Assembly: GCF_012726295.1 (NCBI RefSeq)
Contig: NZ_JABAOB010000001.1
Location: forward strand, 372,001-436,000
Reading direction: 5' to 3'
Origin: Chitinophaga sp. Ak27
GTDB taxonomy: Bacteria > Bacteroidota > Bacteroidia > Chitinophagales > Chitinophagaceae
DNA: 64,000 bases
Shown here in pieces: positions 39,601 through 46,770 of this stretch (position 1 is the stretch's first letter; the number at the start of each line of letters is the position of its first letter). The notes under the pieces were generated by a model, which was given only the letters and a program-made list of their open reading frames with translations, was not told the DNA's origin and searched no databases. The position numbers and the translations under genes are program-made.

Positions 39601-40222
39601 GTGCGCTGGCGCCTTCTTTCATGACGATATTGATAGCTGCTCTACCGCCAACGGGTATACGCTGTGATTCATACCCGATAAAGGTGATTTCCAGCTGGTC
39701 GTTGCTATTTCCCGGAGCCATGATGGAATACGAACCATCGGCATTGGATACCGTTCCTATAGCCGTGCCCGTTACCCTGATAATAGCGCCGGGGAAGGCG
39801 TTTCCTTTTTCATCTCTCACAATACCTTTTACCGGGCGTTGTTGCTGTACCGTACCGGTGGCAGGAGGTGTGGCTGCCGGTGTTTTTTCACTGATCATAT
39901 AAAAATGATCCCTTACTTTCTCATAGCGGAGATTAAAGGGCAGCAGGGCTTTATCCAGGGCTTCTTCGGGCGACTGGCAGCTGGTTACTGCCAGTTGCAC
40001 TTTTTTATTTTTCACCAGGTCACTTTTGTAAGCAATAGATACGCTGAATTTTTCCTCGATCTGGTGCAATACTATTTTCAAATCGGCTCCGGGGGCGGTG
40101 TTGATGGCGTTTTCCGGCGGGAGCTGCGGGATTTCAGGGGCCGGCGTTTCGGCCGACACGGTTTGGGACAGGAAATACAGGGCCAATGCTTGCATTAGCA
40201 AAACACGTAAACCTTTTTTCAT
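36683..40222 (-). CDS. SusC/RagA family TonB-linked outer-membrane transporter with STN domain
   Basis: 1179 residues: signal peptide, STN (secretin/TonB N-terminal) domain at about 45-112, carboxypeptidase-regulatory-like beta domain at about 128-212, plug with the SusC landmark GVNTFGANSPLYVVDG (about 273-288) and a 22-strand barrel ending in a C-terminal Phe (GLNLGF). It imports a bulky nutrient with energy from TonB. The STN domain is the contact for FecR-type anti-sigma proteins, which matches the upstream sigma/FecR pair, so presence of substrate should induce the operon. Confidence 0.95.
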   Translation of the reverse strand: MKKGLRVLLMQALALYFLSQTVSAETPAPEIPQLPPENAINTAPGADLKIVLHQIEEKFSVSIAYKSDLVKNKKVQLAVTSCQSPEEALDKALLPFNLRYEKVRDHFYMISEKTPAATPPATGTVQQQRPVKGIVRDEKGNAFPGAIIRVTGTAIGTVSNADGSYSIMAPGNSNDQLEITFIGYESQRIPVGGRAAINIVMKEGASALNEIVVTGYTTQKKKDLTGSVAVVNIDNLIKQPSAQVTEQLQGQASGVTVIGSGQPGEAPQIRIRGVNTFGANSPLYVVDGVPTTDISDLNPNDVASLQVLKDAGAASIYGARASNGVIIITTRRGSGKVKVAYDGYYGRQSPKHGNVWNTLNPQEQANLRWLAYKNSGADPGTDQYGHGTTPVIPDYILPSGKMEGDPAVDPSKYYLNPDYTDLTDYGNFYQIAKANKAGTDWYHEVFRPAPITSHNIAVSGGGDKGNYLFSLNYFNQQGTLINTYLKRYTVRSNTQYNVSDHIRVGENLAFAMSENPSVEVNSADAAIGHAMREQSIIPVYDIKGNYAGSAGDALGDAFNPVAMQARTRNNKGFNSRLFGNVYGEVDFLKYLTFRTSFGGEVSSGWSHSFTYPQYENKENSTSNSYTEGSTNAHSWTWTNTLTYHQTFHNTHDLKIIAGTEAFDSRNRSVGGTTKDYFTFAPYFPDLTTGTGVQTNYSTRQEEGLFSLLARVDYAYRDKYLLSATVRRDGSSKFLNNPWGTFPAISAGWRISQEEFMKPVTWITDLKLRGGWGIMGNQLNLGVNNGYFLYGGKRSSSYYDLVGVNNGLTAGFAGNQIGNPDAKWESDINANVGIDASLFNGQFDFSIDYYRKDIKDLLYNPELPGLAGTSAQPFVNIARMKNEGIDLSAGWHKTINKKLQFHVTGTFTTYKNKISKIADGVDYFDSDGRRFDGSNIIRNAVGQPVSSFFGYKIVGFWNDQAALTAADEQARKATSDPQATYQEGEGLGRFRYADVNGDGIITPDDRTFLGNPNPDFSYGINIGVVYKGFDFSMFFFGTHGNQIWNNVRWWRDFYPSFESAKSKTALYDSWRPDHHNATAPIQERDGSTSTQNVPNSYMVENGAYLRCKNMQLGYTLPAGMLTRLHVEKLRVYLQAANLFTITKYSGLDPEIGGSNITDFGVDEGAYPNQRQFLVGLNLGF

Positions 40223-40278
40223 TTTGAACAGGTTTTAACGATTAAGAATAAGACTACTTATACTGATAAGCGGCGATC

Positions 40279-41307
40279 CTACTTTTTATGGATCCAAACT
40301 TCATCGCCTCTTTGGTTGAATTGCATACGGAATACTTTTCCCAGCTGAGTCATCATGGTATCAGGGTTATATATGATCGGCATGGAGCCTGATACTTTAT
40401 CATTGTATAGCGTTGTATCGGATACAATTAATTTTTTACCGAATACCTGTTGCATAAAGGCGGCAGCATCGTGGAGTGTATAGTCGTCCATGGTGAGGCG
40501 GCCGGTATGCCAGGAGGTGTAAGTGTCGGCAGCTACACTTCTCTTGGAATAATCGCCATCTGTTCTGTTATAAGTAAGCATTTCGCCCGGCCGCAGGTAC
40601 AGCGCAGCGGCCTTTTCCTGGCGGGGTGCGGTGATGTTGAGCAAAATGCTTCCCTGTTGCAGTACCACGACGATGTTCTTCCCCTTGCTGTTGACATTAA
40701 ACTGGGTGCCTAATACTTCCACGTTGAGGTTATCGTAGGTATGCACTACAAATTGTTGTGCATTGGCGGTATGTTTTACCTGGAAAAAGGCTTCTCCGTC
40801 GAGCCATACTTCGCGGGCATTGCCGGAAACGGCGTATAGCAGGCGGGAATCGGCATTGAGGGTAACGATTGATCCATCGGGTAATTGCACGGCTTTCGTT
40901 TCTCCCAGGCGGGTGTAAGTGCTGAGGATCGTTTGCCCGCGCCGGGCAGCCTGTATGCCCCACCAGGCAGCGCCCAGTGCAATTCCAAGAAGCAGAACGG
41001 CTGCATACTTCCACGCATGTTTCCACCGGGAGATAGTAACCGGCGCTGTGGGCGCTGTTTCTTCCAGTCCATTCCAGACGGCCTCCCACAGCTGCTCTTT
41101 ATCAGCAGCGGTAAGACTAAAGGCACGGAAGCGGATACCCTGTACCAGCTGACGGGCATCGTTGACGATACTTTCCTTTTCCGGGTGTTGCTGCAACCAT
41201 GTTTCCCAGAACAAATTTTGTTGCCCCGGATGCAATACCCAGTCCTGGAAGTCTTCATCCATCGCCAGCTCGGAGGCTGTATATGATAAATAGTTGCGGA
41301 CTGTCAA
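40279..41307 (-). CDS. FecR-family anti-sigma factor
   Basis: 342 residues. N-terminal cytoplasmic anti-sigma part (about 1-85), one membrane helix (about 94-112), periplasmic FecR domain (about 130-225; LPDGSIVTLNADSRL) and a C-terminal DUF4974 domain (about 270-342) that contacts the STN domain of the SusC partner. The start appears to be a TTG with AGAAGG five bases upstream; an ATG start at residue 16 would remove the conserved NYLSYTASEL segment. Controls the sigma factor encoded 67 bases upstream. Confidence 0.92.
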   Translation of the reverse strand: MTVRNYLSYTASELAMDEDFQDWVLHPGQQNLFWETWLQQHPEKESIVNDARQLVQGIRFRAFSLTAADKEQLWEAVWNGLEETAPTAPVTISRWKHAWKYAAVLLLGIALGAAWWGIQAARRGQTILSTYTRLGETKAVQLPDGSIVTLNADSRLLYAVSGNAREVWLDGEAFFQVKHTANAQQFVVHTYDNLNVEVLGTQFNVNSKGKNIVVVLQQGSILLNITAPRQEKAAALYLRPGEMLTYNRTDGDYSKRSVAADTYTSWHTGRLTMDDYTLHDAAAFMQQVFGKKLIVSDTTLYNDKVSGSMPIIYNPDTMMTQLGKVFRMQFNQRGDEVWIHKK

Positions 41308-41374
41308 AGGAACCTTCTTTCCATTAAAGAGCAGGTAGCCGATGAAATCTCATCACTTTTCAGCAACTTTTTTT

Positions 41375-41986
41375 TTATTTTCCTAATAACAGTAACAGGA
41401 GCGGCAGTGGGAGCTGTTTTTTAAGCAGGCCGATGGCTTTGGAGATGGTGTTATAAACGGAGTCAACCTGCATAGACATGATCTCGGCTACTTCGTCGTA
41501 GCGCAGGTTCTGAAAGAAGCGGAGATAGATGGCCTCCCGCTGGCGGCGGGTAAGGCTTGACAGGGCTTTATGGAGGAGGCGTTTTTGTTCTGCTATGGTT
41601 TCGTTGATGATCAACTGATTTTCCTGAGGCAGGGTATATTCAAATTCGAATGCTTCCCAGGATTCACGGTGCTGGTAGCGGCGGTCCTTTCGCAATGCGC
41701 GGAGCAGTCGCCTGCGTAGGCTGCTGAGCAGGTAATAGCGTATATGCAGTACGTTAGGCGACAGGTGTGCGCGGCTGCTCCATAGGTCCTGGAACAGGTC
41801 CTGCAGGCAGTCTTTCACCCTTTCCTTTTCCTGGCAAAAGTGCATTCCATAATGAAAGAGGTCATCGATGTGGGCCTCATATATTTCGGCGAATGCGTGG
41901 CGGTCACCTTGTAGAAAGCGTCCCCAAAGTGAGGAATGGGAAGCCACCACGCGCAAACCTGATTTGTGGGCTTTCCCTGTATTCAT
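41375..41986 (-). CDS. ECF-type RNA polymerase sigma factor (FecI-like)
   Basis: 203 residues with region 2 at about 25-95 (AFAEIYEAHIDDLFHYG, DLFQDLWSSR) and region 4 at about 135-190 (LTRRQREAIYLRFFQNL and a helix-turn-helix, YDEVAEIM). With FecR and SusC it forms a cell-surface signalling cascade: substrate at SusC relieves FecR, which frees this sigma to transcribe the susCD genes. The gene starts the minus-strand locus. Confidence 0.93.
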   Translation of the reverse strand: MNTGKAHKSGLRVVASHSSLWGRFLQGDRHAFAEIYEAHIDDLFHYGMHFCQEKERVKDCLQDLFQDLWSSRAHLSPNVLHIRYYLLSSLRRRLLRALRKDRRYQHRESWEAFEFEYTLPQENQLIINETIAEQKRLLHKALSSLTRRQREAIYLRFFQNLRYDEVAEIMSMQVDSVYNTISKAIGLLKKQLPLPLLLLLLGK

Positions 41987-42091
41987 ACCTGGTTTTGGTT
42001 GATCTGTTAAAGCTTGCGAATTATTTCGACAAGTACAAATATATTTTGGTACAGGATATGTCTGCCTACTATATCACTAAAACTGAATACT

Positions 42092-42259
42092 ATGAAATGC
42101 TTTCCTTATTGGTTTTTCTTGTGCGCAATCCTCTTTCTCAGCAGCTGTAAAGTAATAGGTGGTATATTCAAGGCCGGTGTGTGGACTGGTATACTTGCGG
42201 TGGCGGTGGTAGCAGGTCTTATTATATACCTGGTAAGCCGTGGTGGGAAGCGGGATTAA
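42092..42259 (+). CDS. Small lipoprotein with one further membrane helix
   Basis: 55 residues from the ATG at 42092 (MKCFPYWFF); the longer frame lacks any signal-peptide logic. Lipobox LFLSSC with lipid Cys near 19, then CKVIGGIFKAGVWTGI and a hydrophobic helix (about 30-48) ending in RGGKRD. Short proteins of this pattern are widespread in Bacteroidota and often mislabelled phosphatidate cytidylyltransferase in databases; it is far too short to be that enzyme. Real function unknown. Confidence 0.7.
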   Translation: MKCFPYWFFLCAILFLSSCKVIGGIFKAGVWTGILAVAVVAGLIIYLVSRGGKRD

Positions 42260-42445
42260 TCCTGCCCCGCATCCCTTTCCACCACACGGCAATAGCAGCT
42301 AAGTGTTGACCATGCCGTCTTCCAGCGTGACCACCTCCACGGATATCGTTAATTAACCAGTGGAAAGACTGGGTAACAAACGTTCCTGCCTTTCCCGCTT
42401 AATAATTAACTGGTTAAACATTTTTTAAAAAAAGTATACTTATAA

Positions 42446-42476
42446 TTTTGAAAAATGAAATAATTGCCTACTTTTG
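42446..42476 (+). promoter_or_regulatory. Promoter of tRNA-Pro
   Basis: TTTTG at 42446-42450 (-33 box) and TACTTTTG at 42469-42476 (TAnnTTTG -7 box), 18 bases apart, as expected for a primary-sigma promoter in Bacteroidota. The start site would be near 42484, 26 bases before the mature tRNA. Confidence 0.8.
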
Positions 42477-42503
42477 CATCCCGTCAAACAAAGAAAATAC
42501 CGG

Positions 42504-44096
42504 TTAAAACGGGACGTAGCGCAGCCCGGTAGCGCGCTTGCATGGGGTGCAAGAGGTCGCTAGTTCGAATCTAGTCGTCCCGACTTGACAGGACAAATGA
42601 GATTCATTCTCGTTTGTCCTGTTTTTATTTAGGCCAAAATCTTTGTCCAGTGAGTATATGAGGCGCACCGCTTCATTGATGCGGGTAGTTCGAAGTATAA
42701 ATCCGTCAAAACTTAATTTTTCAGGATACATCGAACTAATTATTTCCCGCTTCTTCTCTATATCTCCGTTTTCATACACATAATCCAGTTTTAAAAGGTT
42801 GTTCAGCCCCTTTTCTAACAGATCGCTAATATTAACTTGGTCGTGGTTATTGGTGCTTAGTTTTGCTTCCAGTTTTTCTAACTTGCTACTACATTCCGTT
42901 TTCATGTCTCGAAAGTCCGCAGGCTCTATTTGCTTGGAGGTAAGTAAATCTCTGATATAAGACAGCTTTTCTTCCTGCTTACGTATTTCGGCCAACAGTT
43001 GTTTACGGTCGTCTTGCAGGTGGTTCGTTTGTTCGTACCATGCTTCTGATAATGTTATTTTGTACAGGTCTATCATTTCAGGGCGCGGAATGTACTTTTT
43101 AAGTTCATGCACAAACAAGTCATTTATATTATCAGCTCTAAAGCGGCTGTTACAGCCATCAAAGCAATGGTAGTAGGAATAGTATTTTGTATGGCCCTTA
43201 GATGCGCTTCCCGTTAGCAATTTGTTGCATTTAGGGCAGATAAGGAAGCCTCGTAAGGGCAACGTAGCGTTTGACATTACTTTGAGGCGATAATGCCTTT
43301 TTCGGCCATCCAGTACATCCTGCACCTGATAATATAATGCCTCTGAAATAATAGGTTCATGTTGACCTTTTACAAAACGGGCTTCTTCCTCTTTATACTT
43401 GGCTATAAATATTTTTCCGCAATAGACAGGGTTACGAATGGCAAACCAGAAAAGGCTTTTAGTCCCTTTAAACCCTTTTTCTTTAGCCAACTTAAATACC
43501 TGTTCTGTATTAAATACGCTTTCTGCTATTTGTTCAAATGCCCACCGGATAATTCCCGCTTGCGGTTCCTTGGGTTCTATATACTTTCTTCCCGCTTCAT
43601 CTGTTTTATTTACATATCCGATCGGAGCCAAACCCATATAACGCCCCTCTTTCCTCGCTCTGCGCATACCGTGAATAACGTTTAAAGCCCTTCTGTCATT
43701 CTCTACTTCGGGAGCTGCTAAATAAAAGGCCAGCATCATTTTATTTTCCGGTATGGATAAATCCAGCGGCTGTTCAATGGCTTGCGGTTCTACGCCTAAT
43801 TTGCGAAGGGTGTTAATCATTTGGTAGGCATCCCCGGCATTACGGCTAAACCTGTCCCATTTAAGGAATAGCACAAGATCAGCTTTCCCTTTATGCTTCT
43901 TTAGTTCTAACAGGTATTTTTTCCATTCAGGTCGGTTGAAGGTTTTGGCAGAATGATCTTCAAAAATCACTTTGCGGACGGATATACCGTTTATCTCGCA
44001 GTATCTGCGTAAAAATTCTTCCTGGCTACGCTGTGAATAGCCTTTATCGGCCTGTTCATCTGTGCTTACCCGGATGTATAAATCAGCAATCTTCAT
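42504..44096 (-). CDS. Large serine recombinase (integrase) of the island
   Basis: 530 residues. Resolvase catalytic domain (about 1-150) with nucleophile S11 in YIRVSTDEQ and the arginines of KWDRFSRN; recombinase domain (about 165-270); zinc-ribbon with CPKC (about 288-291) and CFDGC; coiled coil (about 360-425) controlling integration versus excision. The last 35 or so residues are abnormal: they come from the tRNA terminator and from antisense tRNA-Pro (GTTRFELATSC and RATGLRYVP). The natural C-terminus before insertion was probably different. The gene ends a minus-strand operon with the RipA-like membrane protein (34-base gap) and the 52-residue protein. Confidence 0.93.
   Translation of the reverse strand: MKIADLYIRVSTDEQADKGYSQRSQEEFLRRYCEINGISVRKVIFEDHSAKTFNRPEWKKYLLELKKHKGKADLVLFLKWDRFSRNAGDAYQMINTLRKLGVEPQAIEQPLDLSIPENKMMLAFYLAAPEVENDRRALNVIHGMRRARKEGRYMGLAPIGYVNKTDEAGRKYIEPKEPQAGIIRWAFEQIAESVFNTEQVFKLAKEKGFKGTKSLFWFAIRNPVYCGKIFIAKYKEEEARFVKGQHEPIISEALYYQVQDVLDGRKRHYRLKVMSNATLPLRGFLICPKCNKLLTGSASKGHTKYYSYYHCFDGCNSRFRADNINDLFVHELKKYIPRPEMIDLYKITLSEAWYEQTNHLQDDRKQLLAEIRKQEEKLSYIRDLLTSKQIEPADFRDMKTECSSKLEKLEAKLSTNNHDQVNISDLLEKGLNNLLKLDYVYENGDIEKKREIISSMYPEKLSFDGFILRTTRINEAVRLIYSLDKDFGLNKNRTNENESHLSCQVGTTRFELATSCTPCKRATGLRYVPF
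42510..42583 (+). tRNA. tRNA-Pro(GGG)
   Basis: A 74-base cloverleaf. Acceptor stem CGGGACG / CGTCCCG, D-arm with AGCCCGGTAGCGC, anticodon stem CTTGC / GCAAG around loop ATGGGGT giving anticodon GGG, T-arm with GTTCGAATC, discriminator A. CCA is not encoded. Its 3' half is overlapped antisense by the recombinase gene of the adjacent island. Confidence 0.95.
42588..42628 (+). terminator. Terminator of tRNA-Pro, lying inside the recombinase frame
   Basis: A 15-bp stem (ACAGGACAAATGAGA with TCTCGTTTGTCCTGT, one U-G wobble) and loop TTCAT, followed by TTTTATTT. It begins five bases after the tRNA. On the other strand the same bases are read as part of the recombinase C-terminal tail. Confidence 0.85.
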
Positions 44097-44130
44097 GTTT
44101 TATTCAATTTGTTATTCTTCTATACTTTCA

Positions 44131-44805
44131 TCATCCATTATCTTGGTCTACTTCACTATTACAATATCTTTCATTATCCAAGTAATATTGATTTTGAGAA
44201 ATATTTGGATGGTGGCCTTTTTTCTTGGTGAGTGGTTCATAAACCTTTCCATTGTAAAAAAATACTATGATGTAAATAAGGATTACCGCATGAAAAAAAA
44301 TCGCATTCCACCTAATATTTGAGGTAGTATCAAAATGACAACTATTGAGCCAAAGGAAAAACGAGGATATTGTAACAATGTCCCAAACTAAGATAGTCAA
44401 CTTTGATACAGAGAATCTCCGGGCTTTAGTGAACGGATTTTCATTTTTACCAAGAATACCTGCATCTAAGTAATATTTCTCATCCTTAGCATATTTTTGA
44501 GTTTTTGTTAAATCAATTTTCAGAATTGACTCACTGTTCTTTGTTTTACTTTCCCACCTTTCTTGCCAATATTTACTGCCCCTGTTCATAAGTGACTGAA
44601 AAAAAGAAACCAAAAATCCAACAAAAGCGATGTAGATGCAATATTCTTCTTTATCAACAATCAATTTAAAATATCCTGTCGCTAGTAAAACTAGTAACGC
44701 TCCAAAGAACCAACCTCTTTTCCAGAAGTTTTCTATTTCAAATTTTCTCTGATCAAGCGATTTTTCAAATCCAAGTTTTTTTAAATCAATTTCATTTTCT
44801 GCCAT
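44131..44805 (-). CDS. RipA-like multi-span membrane protein
   Basis: About 224 residues from the ATG at 44805 (a TTG two codons earlier is possible). An N-terminal amphipathic stretch with FEIENFWKRGWFFGAL is like the FEIxxFWKR pattern of the RipA family of octameric membrane proteins; then helices at about 30-50, 54-72, 145-162 and 168-190, and a soluble tail. RipA itself is a Francisella inner-membrane protein needed for intracellular growth; the biochemical role of homologues is unknown. Placement between a small protein and the recombinase is odd for a cargo gene. Family assignment is tentative. Confidence 0.6.
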   Translation of the reverse strand: MAENEIDLKKLGFEKSLDQRKFEIENFWKRGWFFGALLVLLATGYFKLIVDKEEYCIYIAFVGFLVSFFQSLMNRGSKYWQERWESKTKNSESILKIDLTKTQKYAKDEKYYLDAGILGKNENPFTKARRFSVSKLTILVWDIVTISSFFLWLNSCHFDTTSNIRWNAIFFHAVILIYIIVFFYNGKVYEPLTKKKGHHPNISQNQYYLDNERYCNSEVDQDNG

Positions 44806-44829
44806 AATCAATATTTTTTTAAAATTTAG

Positions 44830-44988
44830 TTATATGCCTTTTCTATGCCTTTCTTTTATGTATTGTACCACAACAATTGTAGCCAGTTTGCGCAGAAATC
44901 CAAGTATAACTTCTGCCTGCTCTACCGTTACTTCTACCCCCTTTTGTTTTAGCATTTCCACCGCTTTTTCCGGCTTTATTTTTTCCAT
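44830..44988 (-). CDS. 52-residue element-borne helical protein
   Basis: The minus strand reads MEKIKPEKAVEMLKQKG then EVTVEQAEVILGFLRKLA and a basic end (YIKERHRKGI), stop at 44830. A clean GGAGGT ribosome site stands six bases before the ATG, rare in this region and good evidence for translation. Similar short proteins with the pattern of an EVT..EAE..L.FL helix pair are frequent in Bacteroidota mobile elements, function unknown. It should be the first gene of the recombinase operon. Overlapping frames in other phases here are shadows. Confidence 0.75.
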   Translation of the reverse strand: MEKIKPEKAVEMLKQKGVEVTVEQAEVILGFLRKLATIVVVQYIKERHRKGI

Positions 44989-45238
44989 TTGCACCTCCTG
45001 CTTTAATCAAGTTCACAAAATCCCTGTGCAAGGGAATACTCTTCTATGCTAATATAAGAAATTTGTTTTGTTAATTTATGTTTTACCTAAACTTTTTTAT
45101 AAAATATGGCAAATTTTACTGAACTTTACTTGTATTAATGCGATTTACTATGTTTTGATACAATTTTAACTGTAAAACAATGCCTGCAAACTGATTGTTA
45201 TACATTTTGTATACAAACGAACATAAAAGCGATTAAAA

Positions 45239-45955
45239 ATGACTAAAACCTATAAGGTTAGCTATAAAACATATTTCAATGACCGGCTTAAACAAGTGTC
45301 CTTTCATGGAAAACTTACCTATCCACTGTATGTACAGGTAACATTTGACAGAAAGACAATCTTTTTTAAAAGCTACTATTTTGAACTGTTTTCTAAACCT
45401 CGGTATTTTTTATCTGTAGCGGGGCTGACAGGTGGGCCTTCTATTGAAGATATTGTTAAAAAAGAAAATACATTAATTGATTTCATTGTTGACAAAAACC
45501 TACCGGATTTTTCTTTAGACCTGTTTAAACAGGAATACGCTTACTATAGCAAAGATTTATGTGACGTAACGGAAGAAGGTTTTATTGATTATATGTACGT
45601 CTTTTTTCAAGATAAGGGAATGCCGGCATTTGCTGTCATGGTACAGCAAGGTAGCAGATTTCGTATTGTCTATGATGTAGTACGGGATATGAAAAGGGCT
45701 TTTAACAAGCCCCTATATGATGAATTGGTAGAAAATTCGTTTTATTATGCCCCGCCATACCTGCCGCTATACGGCTTTATGCAGCAAACAAAGAAGTGGC
45801 CAATGTTAAGCCTTACTGTACTGGAATGGGAAGATGAAAAAACAAAAGCCCAGTTTGCAGACTATGTACAGAAATATTATCCCAATATAGATTTAAAAGA
45901 AGTAATGGAACAGGTGAATAAATGGCTCGATCATCTGAGGAAGGAAGCCAAATAG
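45239..45955 (+). CDS. Unknown island protein with an integrase-arm-like start
   Basis: 238 residues. The first 50 residues (KVSYKTYFNDR, YPLYVQVTFDRKTIFFKSY) resemble the beta-rich arm-type DNA-binding segment seen at the start of Bacteroidota tyrosine integrases, but no core-binding or catalytic domain follows; the remainder is helical with many aromatic residues. No known family assigned. It could bind DNA or RNA of the element. Long A+T-rich leader (45053-45238) without another gene. It ends 66 bases before a large palindrome. Confidence 0.6.
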   Translation: MTKTYKVSYKTYFNDRLKQVSFHGKLTYPLYVQVTFDRKTIFFKSYYFELFSKPRYFLSVAGLTGGPSIEDIVKKENTLIDFIVDKNLPDFSLDLFKQEYAYYSKDLCDVTEEGFIDYMYVFFQDKGMPAFAVMVQQGSRFRIVYDVVRDMKRAFNKPLYDELVENSFYYAPPYLPLYGFMQQTKKWPMLSLTVLEWEDEKTKAQFADYVQKYYPNIDLKEVMEQVNKWLDHLRKEAK

Positions 45956-46021
45956 TGTATGCCCTTAAATGCTAAATAAAATCTGCTGTAAAAATGCTTG
46001 TCGTACCTTAACCAGTGCATA

Positions 46022-46069
46022 TTTGGACAAAGGGAGCGACTGAAATTTCAGTCGCTCCCTTTGTCCAAA
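46022..46069. terminator. 48-bp perfect palindrome, bidirectional terminator
   Basis: Bases 46022-46045 and 46046-46069 are exact complements of each other (TTTGGACAAAGGGAGCGACTGAAA and mirror), with no unpaired centre. It lies between convergent genes and has A/T ends suited to terminate both transcripts. The perfection of the copy is beyond what termination needs. Confidence 0.8.
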
Positions 46070-46098
46070 AACAGTTACGGCATTGTTTTCTATGATTG

Positions 46099-46770
46099 TT
46101 ACCCGTTATCTTCGCTTGCTTTTCCATTTATGCTCGTTACATAGTCTAATCTAAATTCTCTAATATCAATAAGGTGCGAAGCATCAATAAGTTTTAACAG
46201 GTATTTTTCTACACTTAAAATATCGGTATCCAGTCCATCATCTAGCAAACTTTCTTTTGATAAAGCCATATTGAAAAGATTGGATAACTCCTGCCGCCAT
46301 TCACCAAGAGAGTAAAATCTGAAAGTCTTTTTGAACACGGAGTAAGGATTGAAAAACTCTTTTGTGTTTAGGCTCCGCGGGAAGTCCTGCCAAATTAGTT
46401 TTGCTGGATTTTGTGTGAATTTTGAGGAACCCCAAGCACAAAAGTATTCAGCACTCATGATATTAAAATCTTCATTTTTGCTGTCATTCTGTAATACAGC
46501 TTTTCTTTCAGAATTGTTTAGCTGAGAGATTAAATAGGCTGCTTCAATAAGATATTCAATTTTCTCATAGAAAAACAACAGTGTAGAGGGGCTTTCTTTA
46601 CATTTTTTGTTAGAGCAAACCGAATACAACCAGCGTTGAAGTATGGTGATTGTGCGGTGTTTTTCAAAGGCAGAAAAAAAATCATGGATAACCTCGTAAG
46701 GCTGGCTGATTTCCTCATTAGAAAGGCGAAGCGGGAGATTATCCCACGGGCGGGGTGCATCAAATATCAT
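46099..46770 (-). CDS. Unknown protein, second gene of an overlapping pair (possible immunity partner)
   Basis: 223 residues, acidic, mainly helical, with many aromatic residues and no membrane segment. No domain recognised. Its start lies 11 bases inside the 3' end of the upstream 168-residue gene, so the two are translated together. The tight coupling, the location in a mobile element and the nature of the upstream partner suggest a toxin-antidote or immunity role, which is inference. A large palindromic terminator follows. Confidence 0.6.
   Translation of the reverse strand: MIFDAPRPWDNLPLRLSNEEISQPYEVIHDFFSAFEKHRTITILQRWLYSVCSNKKCKESPSTLLFFYEKIEYLIEAAYLISQLNNSERKAVLQNDSKNEDFNIMSAEYFCAWGSSKFTQNPAKLIWQDFPRSLNTKEFFNPYSVFKKTFRFYSLGEWRQELSNLFNMALSKESLLDDGLDTDILSVEKYLLKLIDASHLIDIREFRLDYVTSINGKASEDNG

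Noticed and set aside
42092..42259. Naming the small lipoprotein phosphatidate cytidylyltransferase
   Set aside because: A common database label for this pattern, but 55 residues cannot form that enzyme.
44834..45052. Plus-strand 72-residue frame and a minus-strand 62-residue frame over the same bases
   Set aside because: Both are shadows of the 52-residue minus-strand gene at 44830-44988, which has a proper ribosome site and a sensible protein pattern.
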